Both the position numbers and the translations under genes were made by a program. Shown piece after piece: positions 44,459 through 53,772 of a stretch of 64,000 nucleotides of DNA. The stretch is from positions 806,001 to 870,000 of the forward strand of contig CAVUKD010000002.1 in the NCBI GenBank assembly GCA_963741985.1, given 5' to 3'. Position 1 is the stretch's first letter; each line of letters starts with the position of its first letter. A model generated the notes under the pieces. The model searched no databases. It was given only the letters and a program-made list of their open reading frames with translations, and was not told the DNA's origin. The stretch is from Cryomorpha sp963741985 (GTDB taxonomy: Bacteria; Bacteroidota; Bacteroidia; Flavobacteriales_D; Cryomorphaceae).

Positions 44459-45961
44459 TTAGTTTTCGGCTAACATTTTATCTCCGGCTTCGATTACATC
44501 CTCGATGCTTCCTTTCAAGTTGAAAGCTGCTTCGGGATATTTATCGAGTTCTCCGTCGAGAATCATGTTAAAACCTTTGATACAATCTTCGATAGGAACC
44601 AAAACTCCTTTGAGACCTGTAAACTGCTCCGCAACGTGGAACGGCTGGGAAAGGAATCGCTGAATACGACGCGCACGACCAACGGCCTGTTTGTCTTCTT
44701 CGCTCAACTCATCCATACCGAGAATGGCAATAATATCTTGTAATTCTTTGTAGCGCTGCAAAATCTCTTTCACACGCTGAGCACACTGATAATGCTCGTT
44801 TCCAACTATCTCGGGAGTAAGAATTCGCGAAGTAGAATCCAAAGGATCAACCGCAGGATAGATACCAAGCTCTGCAATTTTACGTGAAAGTACGGTAGTA
44901 GCATCAAGGTGGGCAAATGTGGTTGCCGGCGCAGGGTCGGTCAAGTCATCCGCAGGAACATATACCGCTTGCACAGAGGTGATTGATCCACGATTTGTTG
45001 AAGTAATACGCTCTTGCATGGCACCCATTTCCGTAGCGAGTGTAGGCTGATAACCTACCGCCGAAGGCATACGTCCAAGAAGTGCGGATACCTCCGAACC
45101 GGCTTGAGTAAATCGGAAGATATTGTCGATAAAGAAAAGTATGTCACGCCCTCCAGACTCTTCATCTCCATCACGGAAATACTCAGCGAGGGTAAGACCT
45201 GAAAGGGCAACTCGGGCACGTGCTCCCGGAGGCTCATTCATCTGTCCGAAAACAAATGTCGCCTGCGACTCGAGCATTGCTTCTTTGTCAACTTTTGTAA
45301 GATCCCATCCACCGGCTTCCATCGATTTCATGAATTCTTCACCATAGGTGATAATCCCCGATTCGAGCATCTCTCTCAAAAGATCATTTCCTTCACGGGT
45401 ACGTTCACCCACACCGGCAAATACCGACAATCCGGAATATCCTTTCGCAATATTGTTAATTAACTCTTGAATAAGTACAGTTTTACCCACACCGGCACCA
45501 CCGAAAAGACCAATTTTTCCACCTTTTGAATAGGGCTCGATCAAGTCAATAACTTTGATTCCAGTATAAAGAATTTCTTCACTTGTAGAAAGATCAGCAA
45601 ATTTAGGAGCTTCCCGGTGAATAGGATAACCACCTTCTTTAGCCAGCTCACCGATACCATCGATGGTGTCGCCAGTTACATTAAAAAGGCGTCCCTTGAT
45701 TTTATCGCCGACAGGCATAATAATCGGGCTTCCGGTATTAACTACTACTGTACCACGCGATAATCCGTCAGTGGCATCCATAGAGATAGCTCTTACGGAG
45801 CTTTCACCGATGTGTTTCTGGCACTCAAGTACCAATTCGGTTCCATCGGGCCGTGTGATGACCAATGAATCATAAATATTGGGGAGGCTCTGCGCTTCGG
45901 CAAAACTCACATCCACAACCGGTCCGATGACCTGTATTACTTTACCTGTATTCTTTGACAT
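44459..45961 (-). CDS. atpD: ATP synthase F1 beta subunit
   Basis: This is the catalytic subunit of F1. The 500-residue protein has Walker A GLFGGAGVGKTVLIQEL, GERTREGNDL, Walker B ILFFIDNIFRFTQAGSEVSALLGR, the phylum-typical longer N-terminal region, and the DELSEEDKQAVGRARRIQRFLSQPF block. It is transcribed leftward with atpC. Confidence 0.98.
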   Translation of the reverse strand: MSKNTGKVIQVIGPVVDVSFAEAQSLPNIYDSLVITRPDGTELVLECQKHIGESSVRAISMDATDGLSRGTVVVNTGSPIIMPVGDKIKGRLFNVTGDTIDGIGELAKEGGYPIHREAPKFADLSTSEEILYTGIKVIDLIEPYSKGGKIGLFGGAGVGKTVLIQELINNIAKGYSGLSVFAGVGERTREGNDLLREMLESGIITYGEEFMKSMEAGGWDLTKVDKEAMLESQATFVFGQMNEPPGARARVALSGLTLAEYFRDGDEESGGRDILFFIDNIFRFTQAGSEVSALLGRMPSAVGYQPTLATEMGAMQERITSTNRGSITSVQAVYVPADDLTDPAPATTFAHLDATTVLSRKIAELGIYPAVDPLDSTSRILTPEIVGNEHYQCAQRVKEILQRYKELQDIIAILGMDELSEEDKQAVGRARRIQRFLSQPFHVAEQFTGLKGVLVPIEDCIKGFNMILDGELDKYPEAAFNLKGSIEDVIEAGDKMLAEN

Positions 45962-46136
45962 TTTACTGTACTTATAGGTTGCTAATTTCTTTCAATTTTC
46001 GCGGTGCAAAACTAAGATTTTATCCTTTTAAACCCAACCCCTTCTACTTATTTAATTTTGATAATTTTGGAGCCGTCAAAGATGTAACTATCCGAAGGTC
46101 AAATTTTAGCCGTAAATACAGGTATTCCAAAGCATA

Positions 46137-47096
46137 TTGCCATTGAAAGTATATAATAATTTATCAGAATATTCTCCAAAACCGAAGTCGATTGTGACCG
46201 CCGGCACCTTTGATGGGGTGCATATCGGGCATCAAAAACTGCTTTCGACAATTAATAATTTAGCACGCGAAGAAAAAGGGAAATCCGTGCTATTGACTTT
46301 TGCTCCTCATCCGCGGCTGGTGCTTTTTCCAGACGATAATGATCTGAAATTGCTTTCAACTCTGGACGAAAAAATTGCTTTGCTCGATCATGCCGGCCTA
46401 GATCACTTGATTATCCATCCTTTTTCGGTGGAATTCAGCCGGATTACTGCGGAAGATTATATCCGAAAAATACTCGTTGAACAAATCGGCGTTCACAGAC
46501 TTGTCATTGGTTACGACCACCATTTTGGTCGCAATCGGGAGGGAAATCTTGAAAAACTTAAACGTGAAGCACCCATATATGGATTTGAGGTACAAGAGAT
46601 TCCAGCTCAAGAGATTGACGATGTAAATGTGAGTTCCACAAAAATACGCAAGGCACTCATTGATGGCCGAGTAGAGATTGCCAATGAGTATCTTGGTTAT
46701 ACTTATGGCCTTACGGGAAAAGTAATAAAAGGAAATAAAATCGGTCGTACGATTGGTTTTCCAACTGCGAATATTTCTCCCACTGATCGGTATAAACTCG
46801 TGCCCGGAAATGGTGTTTACGCCGTGCTGATTAAAGTAGATGGTGTGATAATGCAGGGAATGGCCAATATTGGAACGCGCCCCACGGTTACTGATTCGAA
46901 TGAAACCCAGATCGAAGTGCATATTTTTAACACCGATCAGGATTTATATGATAAGGAAATACGCGTATATTTCGTGCGCCACTTGCGTGATGAAGTTAAA
47001 TTCGAAAATCTGGAAGAACTTTCTAAACAAATGGTAAATGATGCTTTGGATACCAAAAATGTGCTTGCTGCTGGCAACCTCGACCTTTTGGGTTAA
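46137..47096 (+). CDS. ribF: bifunctional riboflavin kinase/FAD synthetase
   Basis: RibF phosphorylates riboflavin to FMN and adenylates it to FAD. The 319-residue protein has the N-terminal nucleotidyltransferase GTFDGVHIGHQKLL, with YDHHFGRNREG and VSSTKIRKAL. The C-terminal kinase domain has GKVIKGNKIGRTIGFPTANI and ANIGTRPTV. No in-frame ATG exists between the upstream stop (46113) and the conserved sequence, so translation must begin at a TTG, at 46137 or 46143. Confidence 0.95.
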   Translation: MPLKVYNNLSEYSPKPKSIVTAGTFDGVHIGHQKLLSTINNLAREEKGKSVLLTFAPHPRLVLFPDDNDLKLLSTLDEKIALLDHAGLDHLIIHPFSVEFSRITAEDYIRKILVEQIGVHRLVIGYDHHFGRNREGNLEKLKREAPIYGFEVQEIPAQEIDDVNVSSTKIRKALIDGRVEIANEYLGYTYGLTGKVIKGNKIGRTIGFPTANISPTDRYKLVPGNGVYAVLIKVDGVIMQGMANIGTRPTVTDSNETQIEVHIFNTDQDLYDKEIRVYFVRHLRDEVKFENLEELSKQMVNDALDTKNVLAAGNLDLLG

Positions 47097-47616
47097 TCAG
47101 GGCGTTTCATTTGCTCCGCTTGGTCTGCGACCAGCAAAAAATGATTCCATCTGCGATCGCGTTTCCGAAAAGGGTTTTATTCGTTTCCACAATTCGAATT
47201 TACCAGATGTTAAGGAGATTTGTACATGTGCTGACGTACGCGAAATAAGTTTTAAAAATTGTGAGATCAATGCACTGCCGGAATGTGTGTCGCAAATTAA
47301 CAATCTCGAATCGCTGGATCTATCCAAAACTTACATTGAGCGATTTCCTGAAGAAATTCTCTTCTTGACAAACCTAAAAACGCTGGATTTAGCTTTTTCT
47401 CCAATGTATTTTTTGCCTCCGAATCTTTCCAAATTAAAGAATCTGGAAACACTAAATTTGCGTGGCACATTTATAAGCATTTTGCCTGAAGACCTTGACC
47501 ATCTCAAAAAAATAGATATGCGCATGATCGAAATGAGCAGGAAAGAACAGGAAGATCTCCGTGCTCAATATCCTGAAGTAAAAATTTATTTCTCATCCCC
47601 TTGTAATTGTAAGTAA
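47038..47616 (+). CDS. small secreted leucine-rich-repeat protein
   Basis: The 192-residue product starts inside the last 60 bases of ribF. A signal-like segment follows, which could also begin at the ATG at 47059 (MCLLLATSTFWVNQGVSF). Four LRR units are visible (LESLDLSKTYIERFPEEI, LKTLDLAFSPMYFLPPNL, LETLNLRGTFISILPEDL). Several cysteines flank them (SICDR, EICTCADV, SPCNCK), as in capped extracellular LRR proteins. Ligand is unknown. It is followed at once by the thiamine genes. Confidence 0.78.
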   Translation: MMLWIPKMCLLLATSTFWVNQGVSFAPLGLRPAKNDSICDRVSEKGFIRFHNSNLPDVKEICTCADVREISFKNCEINALPECVSQINNLESLDLSKTYIERFPEEILFLTNLKTLDLAFSPMYFLPPNLSKLKNLETLNLRGTFISILPEDLDHLKKIDMRMIEMSRKEQEDLRAQYPEVKIYFSSPCNCK

Positions 47617-47617
47617 A

Positions 47618-47884
47618 ATGAAAATCACACTCGATATTTCGATGTATCCCTTGCGGGAAGATTACGAATCTCAAATTTTAAAATTTATTGATCACGTCAA
47701 GTCAAATTCAAATTTCGAATTCCGCGTAAATGCCTTAAGCACGCAGCTTCAAGGTGAGCAACAGGAAGTGATGAACACCATTAACAATGCAATTGCTGAA
47801 GTTTATAAAGACGGAATGCGCGCCACCTTCATATTAAAAATATTGCCGGGCGACATCGATCTCTCCTATTCCCAGGCCCGGTAA
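47618..47884 (+). CDS. thiamine-binding-type protein (YkoF/MTH1187-like fold)
   Basis: The 88-residue protein (MKITLDISMYPLREDYESQI, then FRVNALSTQLQGEQQEVM) resembles the small ferredoxin-like thiamine/HMP-binding family. It has no signal and would be cytoplasmic. Its stop overlaps the start of the PnuT-like transporter (TAATG). This supports a role in handling imported thiamine. The assignment rests on fold-level resemblance plus context. Confidence 0.65.
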   Translation: MKITLDISMYPLREDYESQILKFIDHVKSNSNFEFRVNALSTQLQGEQQEVMNTINNAIAEVYKDGMRATFILKILPGDIDLSYSQAR

Positions 47885-48459
47885 TGCTGGAATATTTTGA
47901 ATGGATTGCAGTAGCTTTTAATATTGGCTACGTAATACTCGCAGCGCGCGAAAACGTGTGGTGCTGGCCGCTCGGCATTGTCGGGTCAGGACTAAGTATC
48001 TGGCTTTTTATTCATGCGCAGCTTTATGCTGAGTCAGTGCTTTTTACCTATTATGTTTTTATGGGTTTTTATGGTTGGTACCAATGGATTGGCAAACGAA
48101 CAGCCGATAACGCGCTGAAAATTATCGACTGGCCTTGGAAAAAACATATTCTGTCACTCTTACTCGGTTATCTATTTACATTTCTGCTCTTTCTTATTTT
48201 AAAGACATTTACAGATGCCAAGATGCCGCTCCTTGACTCATTCACCACTATTTTTAGCTTTATTGCCACGTGGATGACAGCGAAACGAATACTTGAAAAC
48301 TGGATTTACTGGATTGCAATCGATGCTCTGTCCGTTTATCTTTATTATTCCCGCGGATTGGATATTTATTCACTTCTATCCTTGGTTTATACCGGTATGG
48401 CCATTTATGGCTATTATAACTGGAAGAAGGATTTGGATCATCAAACTGTGGAAAGTTGA
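47884..48459 (+). CDS. pnuT: PnuC-family transporter, probably thiamine (PnuT)
   Basis: The 191-residue membrane protein has about six or seven hydrophobic helices and PnuC-family features, including NVWCWPLGIVGSGLSIWLF and YYVFMGFYGWYQW. PnuC proteins take up nicotinamide riboside, and the PnuT branch takes up thiamine; both trap the substrate by phosphorylation. The neighbours (thiamine-binding protein, NadR-like kinase, TPP riboswitch, TonB receptor, ThiE homologue) favour thiamine. The kinase gene starts on its stop codon. Confidence 0.8.
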   Translation: MLEYFEWIAVAFNIGYVILAARENVWCWPLGIVGSGLSIWLFIHAQLYAESVLFTYYVFMGFYGWYQWIGKRTADNALKIIDWPWKKHILSLLLGYLFTFLLFLILKTFTDAKMPLLDSFTTIFSFIATWMTAKRILENWIYWIAIDALSVYLYYSRGLDIYSLLSLVYTGMAIYGYYNWKKDLDHQTVES

Positions 48460-48989
48460 GTATAATCCGAATCGCTATTACAGGCCCCGAATCCTCTGGA
48501 AAATCGACTTTGACGAAATTTCTTGCCGAGAGATTCCAGACAAGCTTCGCTGATGAATTTGCACGCGAATATCTGGAGAAGACCAATGGGGAATATGTAT
48601 TGGAAGATTTAACCGAAATTGCCAAAGGGCAATTGTTAAATCAGAAAAAAGCAATAAATGCCGCGAACAAAATCTGTTTTTTCGATACCGAAATGTTGGT
48701 ATTAAAAATCTGGGCTTCTTTTCGATTCAGGAAGGTTCCTCCCTTTATCGAAACTGCTTTTCGCGAAAGCGAGATCGACGCGTATCTCTTATGCACTCCC
48801 GACTTGCCATGGGAACCGGATCCATTTCGCGAAAGCCCGGAAAACGCGGAACGCCAGAAATTATTTGAAATCTATCAGCACGAACTTGATGCCAATAATT
48901 GCACCTATTTCGTTGTGAATGGGATAGATGCTAAAAGAGAAGAGAGAGCTGCTACTTTTGTGAAAGCGCTGATGGGTAGATCAATATGA
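48456..48989 (+). CDS. NadR-like P-loop kinase, probably for imported vitamin
   Basis: The 177-residue protein is a single AAA_28/NadR-type P-loop domain: IAITGPESSGKSTL, EFAREYLEKTNGEYVLEDL and FFDTEMLVLKIW. NadR domains phosphorylate nicotinamide riboside. In this setting thiamine or another thiazole-containing vitamin is the likelier substrate. Start is a TTG at 48456 overlapping the PnuT stop (TTGA), since no in-frame ATG is available. Substrate is inferred from neighbours only. Confidence 0.72.
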   Translation: MSIIRIAITGPESSGKSTLTKFLAERFQTSFADEFAREYLEKTNGEYVLEDLTEIAKGQLLNQKKAINAANKICFFDTEMLVLKIWASFRFRKVPPFIETAFRESEIDAYLLCTPDLPWEPDPFRESPENAERQKLFEIYQHELDANNCTYFVVNGIDAKREERAATFVKALMGRSI

Positions 48990-49134
48990 TTGGTTACAAA
49001 GCCACCCCTGACACCTCTTATATATGAAAACAAGTCAGAACGGACACTCCTTCCTAACCAAAAATCGTGAATCCATAACAGACAACCCTTTTTCCCTTTG
49101 CAATATTTCCGAATAAAATTACCTTTGACCCATC

Positions 49135-49254
49135 TCGCAGGGGTGCCTATATCACTGTGTCAAACGTGACGCTAACGACAGGCTGAGATTATACCCTACA
49201 ATGCATACTGAATGACATTGTACACCTGATCCGGTTAGTACCGGCGTAGGGAGG
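49135..49254 (+). promoter_or_regulatory. TPP (THI-box) riboswitch
   Basis: The conserved parts are all present in order: GGGGTGCC, GGCTGAGATTATACCC, a long P3 extension stem (ACAATG/CATTGT), then CACCTGATCCGGTTAGTACCGGCGTAGGGA. It lies 62 bases before the TonB receptor start. Thiamine pyrophosphate binding should lower expression of the receptor. Confidence 0.97.
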
Positions 49255-49316
49255 AATTAGTTGATTGGTTTTGTTGCTTCCCTAAGCATCGACCGTAACT
49301 AAATAATAAATCAGAA

Positions 49317-51740
49317 ATGTTTAATGTTTTAAAAATCACTGTTCTCGCAGCAGTACTATGCGCTACCCGGGCTTTTGGCCAAGGGGGCATCGAAGGTATA
49401 ATTACCGATGAAACAGGAAAACCGATGGGCGGTGCCCACATCATTCTAAATACGGGTCTTACGGCTACCTATTCTGACCTTTCGGGAAAGTATTCTTTTG
49501 AAAAATTGCCTCCGGATTCGTATGCGCTTCGGGCTACTTTTCTCGGATATGTCGATTATCTCGACACGATTCAAGTAAGTTCGGCTGTCGAAAAAGTCGA
49601 TATTCATATGCAGGTGTCGCCGTTTATGACTGATGAGGTGGTGGTAAGTGCCACACGGCTTTCGCCAAAAGCTCCGGCAACTTTCAAGAATATCGACAAG
49701 AAGGAAATCGAAAAACTCAATCTGGGACAGGATCTACCGTATCTTTTGGAGCAGACACCTTCACTGGTGGCCACGAGCGATGCCGGAGGCGGAGTGGGCT
49801 ACACCTCTATGCGCATTCGCGGAAGCGACCAAACCCGCATCAATGTTACTGTAAATGGCATTCCGATTAACGACTCTGAATCACAAGGAGTTTTTTGGGT
49901 TAATATGCCTGATCTCTCAAGCAGTCTGTCAAGCATCCAGATCCAGCGCGGACTTGGAAGTTCCACCAATGGGTCGGGGGCTTTTGGAGCTTCTATAAAT
50001 ATGGAAACGAAAGAACCGTTAGAGCGTGCCGGTGGCGAAATATCGGGAAGTTACGGCTCTTTCGATACGCACAAAGCCACGGTCAAATTTTATTCCGGTC
50101 GGCTTGGAAATGGTTTTGCAATTAATGGCCGGCTCTCAGATATCGGCTCTAATGGATATATCGACCGGTCTTCGAGCAGTCTGAGAAGCTATTTTCTTTC
50201 GGGTGGTTATTTTGGAAAAAATACTGTGATTAAAGCGCTTACTTTTTCCGGAAAGGAACGCACTTACCAAAGCTGGTATGGCACACCTATATCAAGGCTG
50301 AACAATGATGTGAATGGAATGCTCGCTCACGCCAATCGCGAAGGCTTTAATGAAGCACAAACGGAGAACCTCCTCACGTCAGGACGGACGTATAACTATT
50401 ACACCTATGAAAATCAGGTGGACGACTATCGCCAAACACATTACCAACTGCATTTTATTCAGAGCTTTACGCCGGATATGAAATTGACATTAGCCGGTCA
50501 TTACACCCACGGCCAGGGGTATTTTGAAGAATATAAGTACGATAAATCATTTGCCGAATACGGCAAAACCGATCCCATTATCGCAGATGATACCATCAGT
50601 GAAAGCGACTTCATTTTGCGTCGATGGCTCAAGAATGATTTTTACGGTGGAATATTCGCCCTCGATTATTCTTCTGGTCAGAATCACTTCACTCTTGGTG
50701 GGGGCGTTCATATTTATAGGGGCAATCACTTTGGAGAAATAGTCTGGGCAGATGTGAGTACGACCTTTGACCACCTTGAAGAATATTACCGAAATATCGG
50801 TAATAAAGACGATTACAGCCTTTACGGCAAATGGGAGTACAACGTCGAGAAGTGGAATTTTATGGCCGATTTGCAAATGCGCGGAGTGAATTACGAAACT
50901 TACGGAATTGACAACGATCAATCGGTTATCGCTATCTCGAAAGATTATTTATTTTTCAATCCTAAGGCCGGCATGCGTTACAATCGGGATTCGAAAAACA
51001 GCTATTATATTTACGCAGGTCTTGGAAACCGCGAACCCGTGCGCAATGATTTTATTGATGCACCGCAGGGAAAAATACCCGACGCTGAAACACTCAACAA
51101 TATAGAACTCGGTTATAATTTTAGCGGAAGCAAATTTAAACTCCAAGTCAACGGTTATTATATGGGTTACAAAAACCAACTGGTGCTCACCGGAGAATTG
51201 AATGATGTGGGATCGCCGATTCGGCAAAATGTCGATAAGAGTTACCGCGCTGGACTTGAGGCAGATGGAACATATATGTTTACCCAGGAATTTGGCTTAA
51301 ACCTCAGCGCCACACTGAGCCGCAATAAAATTCAATCTTTCGACGAAGTGATTGATCCCGAAGTGATTCCGCACAGTGATACGGATATCAGCTTCAGCCC
51401 TTCGACCATCGCTTCCGGGCAGATTATTTGGCGACCGGTCAAAGGGTTGGAATTCAATTTCATCTCAAAATTTGTCGGAGAGCAATACCTCGACAATACC
51501 CAGGAAGAGGATCGCTCAATGGAAGCTTATTGGGTCAATAATATTCGGGTAGGCTATACGGTGCATGATGTGATTTTTAAAGAAATTGAAATCAACCTAT
51601 TGGTCAACAATGTTTTCGATGCGATGTATTCGTCAAACGGATACACCTATTCGTATAATTACAACGGATTGGTCACTGAGAATTTCTATTATCCCCAGGC
51701 CGGAGTGAATTATTTGGTTGGTTTGAATCTTCGCTTTTAA
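49317..51740 (+). CDS. TPP-riboswitch-controlled TonB-dependent receptor (thiamine uptake)
   Basis: The 807-residue outer-membrane receptor has a signal peptide (ITVLAAVLCATRAFGQ), a carboxypeptidase-regulatory-like domain at about residues 24-100 (GIITDETGKPMGGAHIILNT), a plug (YTSMRIRGSDQTRINVTVNG), and a 22-strand-type barrel ending YLVGLNLRF. The riboswitch upstream is the evidence for thiamine or a precursor as ligand. Its last four bases overlap the convergent ThiE-like gene. Confidence 0.92.
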   Translation: MFNVLKITVLAAVLCATRAFGQGGIEGIITDETGKPMGGAHIILNTGLTATYSDLSGKYSFEKLPPDSYALRATFLGYVDYLDTIQVSSAVEKVDIHMQVSPFMTDEVVVSATRLSPKAPATFKNIDKKEIEKLNLGQDLPYLLEQTPSLVATSDAGGGVGYTSMRIRGSDQTRINVTVNGIPINDSESQGVFWVNMPDLSSSLSSIQIQRGLGSSTNGSGAFGASINMETKEPLERAGGEISGSYGSFDTHKATVKFYSGRLGNGFAINGRLSDIGSNGYIDRSSSSLRSYFLSGGYFGKNTVIKALTFSGKERTYQSWYGTPISRLNNDVNGMLAHANREGFNEAQTENLLTSGRTYNYYTYENQVDDYRQTHYQLHFIQSFTPDMKLTLAGHYTHGQGYFEEYKYDKSFAEYGKTDPIIADDTISESDFILRRWLKNDFYGGIFALDYSSGQNHFTLGGGVHIYRGNHFGEIVWADVSTTFDHLEEYYRNIGNKDDYSLYGKWEYNVEKWNFMADLQMRGVNYETYGIDNDQSVIAISKDYLFFNPKAGMRYNRDSKNSYYIYAGLGNREPVRNDFIDAPQGKIPDAETLNNIELGYNFSGSKFKLQVNGYYMGYKNQLVLTGELNDVGSPIRQNVDKSYRAGLEADGTYMFTQEFGLNLSATLSRNKIQSFDEVIDPEVIPHSDTDISFSPSTIASGQIIWRPVKGLEFNFISKFVGEQYLDNTQEEDRSMEAYWVNNIRVGYTVHDVIFKEIEINLLVNNVFDAMYSSNGYTYSYNYNGLVTENFYYPQAGVNYLVGLNLRF

Positions 51741-52369
51741 CGATTCTGTCCTATCTCGCGGGCAATTGCCTTTGCTTTTGTATAAGTAATGGAAGCGGGG
51801 ACATCGCCTTCCCAAACGGATCCATGAAAGGCAGCTCCGTGAAATCCATTCTCAGCGCATTCGTGCAATCTTTCGATCGTGACGCCGCCAAGAGCATAAA
51901 TTGGCTGGCGCGCCTGTGGTATAATTATGAGCAAAGCTCGCTTGCTGAAACCTCCTGCGAGCGAACTCCGTGTGACACTATCGAAAACGGGACTGAGAAA
52001 AGCATAGCTGTATTTTCGACGGTCGTTGGTTACATCTGTAAGCTTATGAAAGGTGCGGGTGACTACTAATTCAGGATTGAACTTACGTTTAATCCATAAT
52101 CTTAACTGGTAAAATCTTCCGCGTTTCCGATGTTCACGGCTCAGGTGAATACCTCCTAAATTATATTGGTCAGCAAGTCCGTGATAGGAATGGATAATCA
52201 TCCGTTTTCGAAATTGCTCGGGAAATCGTTTGATATATTCGGAAAGTTGATGTTTGTTCATGCGTGGTTTTCGCACGTGAAAATGCCTTAATCCGGAATC
52301 GAACATACGCACTACCTCTTCAATTTCGTTGGGCTCTTCATGTGGTGCTGAAATGACTATGATTTCCAT
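51737..52369 (-). CDS. thiamine phosphate synthase family protein (ThiE/TenI-like)
   Basis: The 210-residue TIM-barrel protein has ThiE-like motifs: GLRHFHVRKPRMNKHQL, IIHSYHGLADQYNLGGIHLS, FLSPVFDSVTR and YALGGVTIERLHECAENGFHGAAF. ThiE joins HMP-PP and thiazole phosphate. It is the last gene of a leftward operon with GGGP synthase and a phosphopantetheinyl transferase, not with the thiamine receptor. Active ThiE versus TenI-type cannot be decided here. Confidence 0.85.
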   Translation of the reverse strand: MEIIVISAPHEEPNEIEEVVRMFDSGLRHFHVRKPRMNKHQLSEYIKRFPEQFRKRMIIHSYHGLADQYNLGGIHLSREHRKRGRFYQLRLWIKRKFNPELVVTRTFHKLTDVTNDRRKYSYAFLSPVFDSVTRSSLAGGFSKRALLIIIPQARQPIYALGGVTIERLHECAENGFHGAAFHGSVWEGDVPASITYTKAKAIAREIGQNR

Positions 52370-52370
52370 A

Positions 52371-53114
52371 TCAACAAAGGGCTAGGGTAAGTTCAGTGAT
52401 GAATTCAGGGCGTTCTTGAGCTCCATTTCCAATAACCAAAATATCGGCACCGGCATCGCGAATGGCTAAAGCTTCGACAACAGAGCGAATGCCTCCGCCC
52501 ACGATGATTGGCAAATCCACCCACTCACGTACCTTAGCTATCATAGCCGGGGTTATTGTTTTATCTGCGCCACTTCCGCCATCGAGATAAATGAGTTTCA
52601 TCCCTAACATTTGCCCGGCGAGGGCGGTAGCCGCTGCTATTTCCGGCTTTTGATGAGGAATAGGAGCTGTTCCGCTAATATATTCGGCAGTCGTAGGCGC
52701 ACCACAATTTACCAGAATATAGCCTGTAGGGATAATCTCGAGATTCGTATTTTTTAGCAATGGGGCTGCAGCAACATGTGTCCCGATAAGGTATTCGGGA
52801 TTTCGGCCGCTAATAAGGCTGAGAAACAAAATCGCATCAGCGCGGCCATCAATATGTGCCGGTGAAGACGGGAAGAGCAAAACAGGAATTTTGGAAATTT
52901 CCTTGATGACCTTTACCATATCAAATTTTGCCTGAGCGGTAACGAGGCTTCCACCAAAAAAGAAAAGGTCAACTCCTGCTTTTTCGGCTCGACTCACAAT
53001 ATCTGTCAGGTGGTCAAACCCTTCGATAAAATCGGGGTCGAGCAGTTGCGCAACAAGTATTTTTTGCGCATTGCGGCTGTTTTCTATATGTGAAATGACT
53101 CCCAATTTCTCCAA
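52371..53114 (-). CDS. geranylgeranylglyceryl phosphate synthase family protein
   Basis: The 247-residue TIM-barrel prenyltransferase has ILVAQLLDPDF, VDLFFFGGSLVT, LLFPSSPAHI, LIYLDGGSGADKTI and PIIVGGGIRSV, the signatures of GGGP synthase. The enzyme attaches a C20 prenyl chain to sn-glycerol-1-phosphate. It is known mainly from archaeal lipid synthesis, but active forms occur in Bacteroidota with unclear purpose. It sits 16 bases after the phosphopantetheinyl transferase gene and 1 before the ThiE-like gene. Confidence 0.92.
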   Translation of the reverse strand: MEKLGVISHIENSRNAQKILVAQLLDPDFIEGFDHLTDIVSRAEKAGVDLFFFGGSLVTAQAKFDMVKVIKEISKIPVLLFPSSPAHIDGRADAILFLSLISGRNPEYLIGTHVAAAPLLKNTNLEIIPTGYILVNCGAPTTAEYISGTAPIPHQKPEIAAATALAGQMLGMKLIYLDGGSGADKTITPAMIAKVREWVDLPIIVGGGIRSVVEALAIRDAGADILVIGNGAQERPEFITELTLALC

Positions 53115-53130
53115 AACTTCAAAAGTAATT

Positions 53131-53739
53131 TTATTCTACAATATAGGCCAAACTCATTCCGTCAATATGATCCACCACGAGTTTATGAGTTAGCTTCTCC
53201 CCTTTTCTTACGGTGGTAGCCCACGCAATATCTGAAACCGGGTCGTATTTATCAATTTTAATCTCTTTAAAAGGCATTTCTGTTCCGAACTTTTTAAAAA
53301 CCGCTTCTTTTATCGCCCAAATTATACTGAGTGAAATATTTTCTGAGGAAGTTTTAATAACCTTCAAATCGGTTTCGTTGAGAAATCGCGGTGCAATTAT
53401 TTTCAATTTCGGATCAGTCCATTGCACATCAATACCCGATTTGAAATTAGAAATTATAACCGCCACATGTTTTTGGGAATGACTAAATGATAGCTCCGGA
53501 CCATTCAGTAAAAAAGGCTTTTGGTCTCGATAAATCTGAATTGCTTCGGGGTAAATCTCGCAGAGCAGATAGCGTGAGGCATACCATTGATGAATTTTTT
53601 CCGGATGGCTTATTTTCCCGACAGGATGCATAGGAAAATGCTGGTTGAGCAGTCTTTCCTTGAAAAATTCCGTAGATTCGGTAGCGTTCCACATGCCCAC
53701 TTCGGCACCTTTAACAGATCGGTAATATATAAGTGGCAT
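53131..53739 (-). CDS. 4'-phosphopantetheinyl transferase
   Basis: It activates acyl or peptidyl carrier proteins by transferring phosphopantetheine from CoA. The 202-residue protein has the Sfp-type motifs FSHSQKHVAVII, GIDVQWTD (Mg ligand Asp) and IIWAIKEAVFKKFG (WxxKEAxxK-like). I chose the start at 53739 (MPLIYYRSVKGAEVGMWNA), because the twelve residues before it overlap the promoter. It heads the leftward three-gene operon. Confidence 0.88.
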   Translation of the reverse strand: MPLIYYRSVKGAEVGMWNATESTEFFKERLLNQHFPMHPVGKISHPEKIHQWYASRYLLCEIYPEAIQIYRDQKPFLLNGPELSFSHSQKHVAVIISNFKSGIDVQWTDPKLKIIAPRFLNETDLKVIKTSSENISLSIIWAIKEAVFKKFGTEMPFKEIKIDKYDPVSDIAWATTVRKGEKLTHKLVVDHIDGMSLAYIVE

Positions 53740-53772
53740 AAACTTTTTATCAGAAAATAGGTTTCTATAGCG

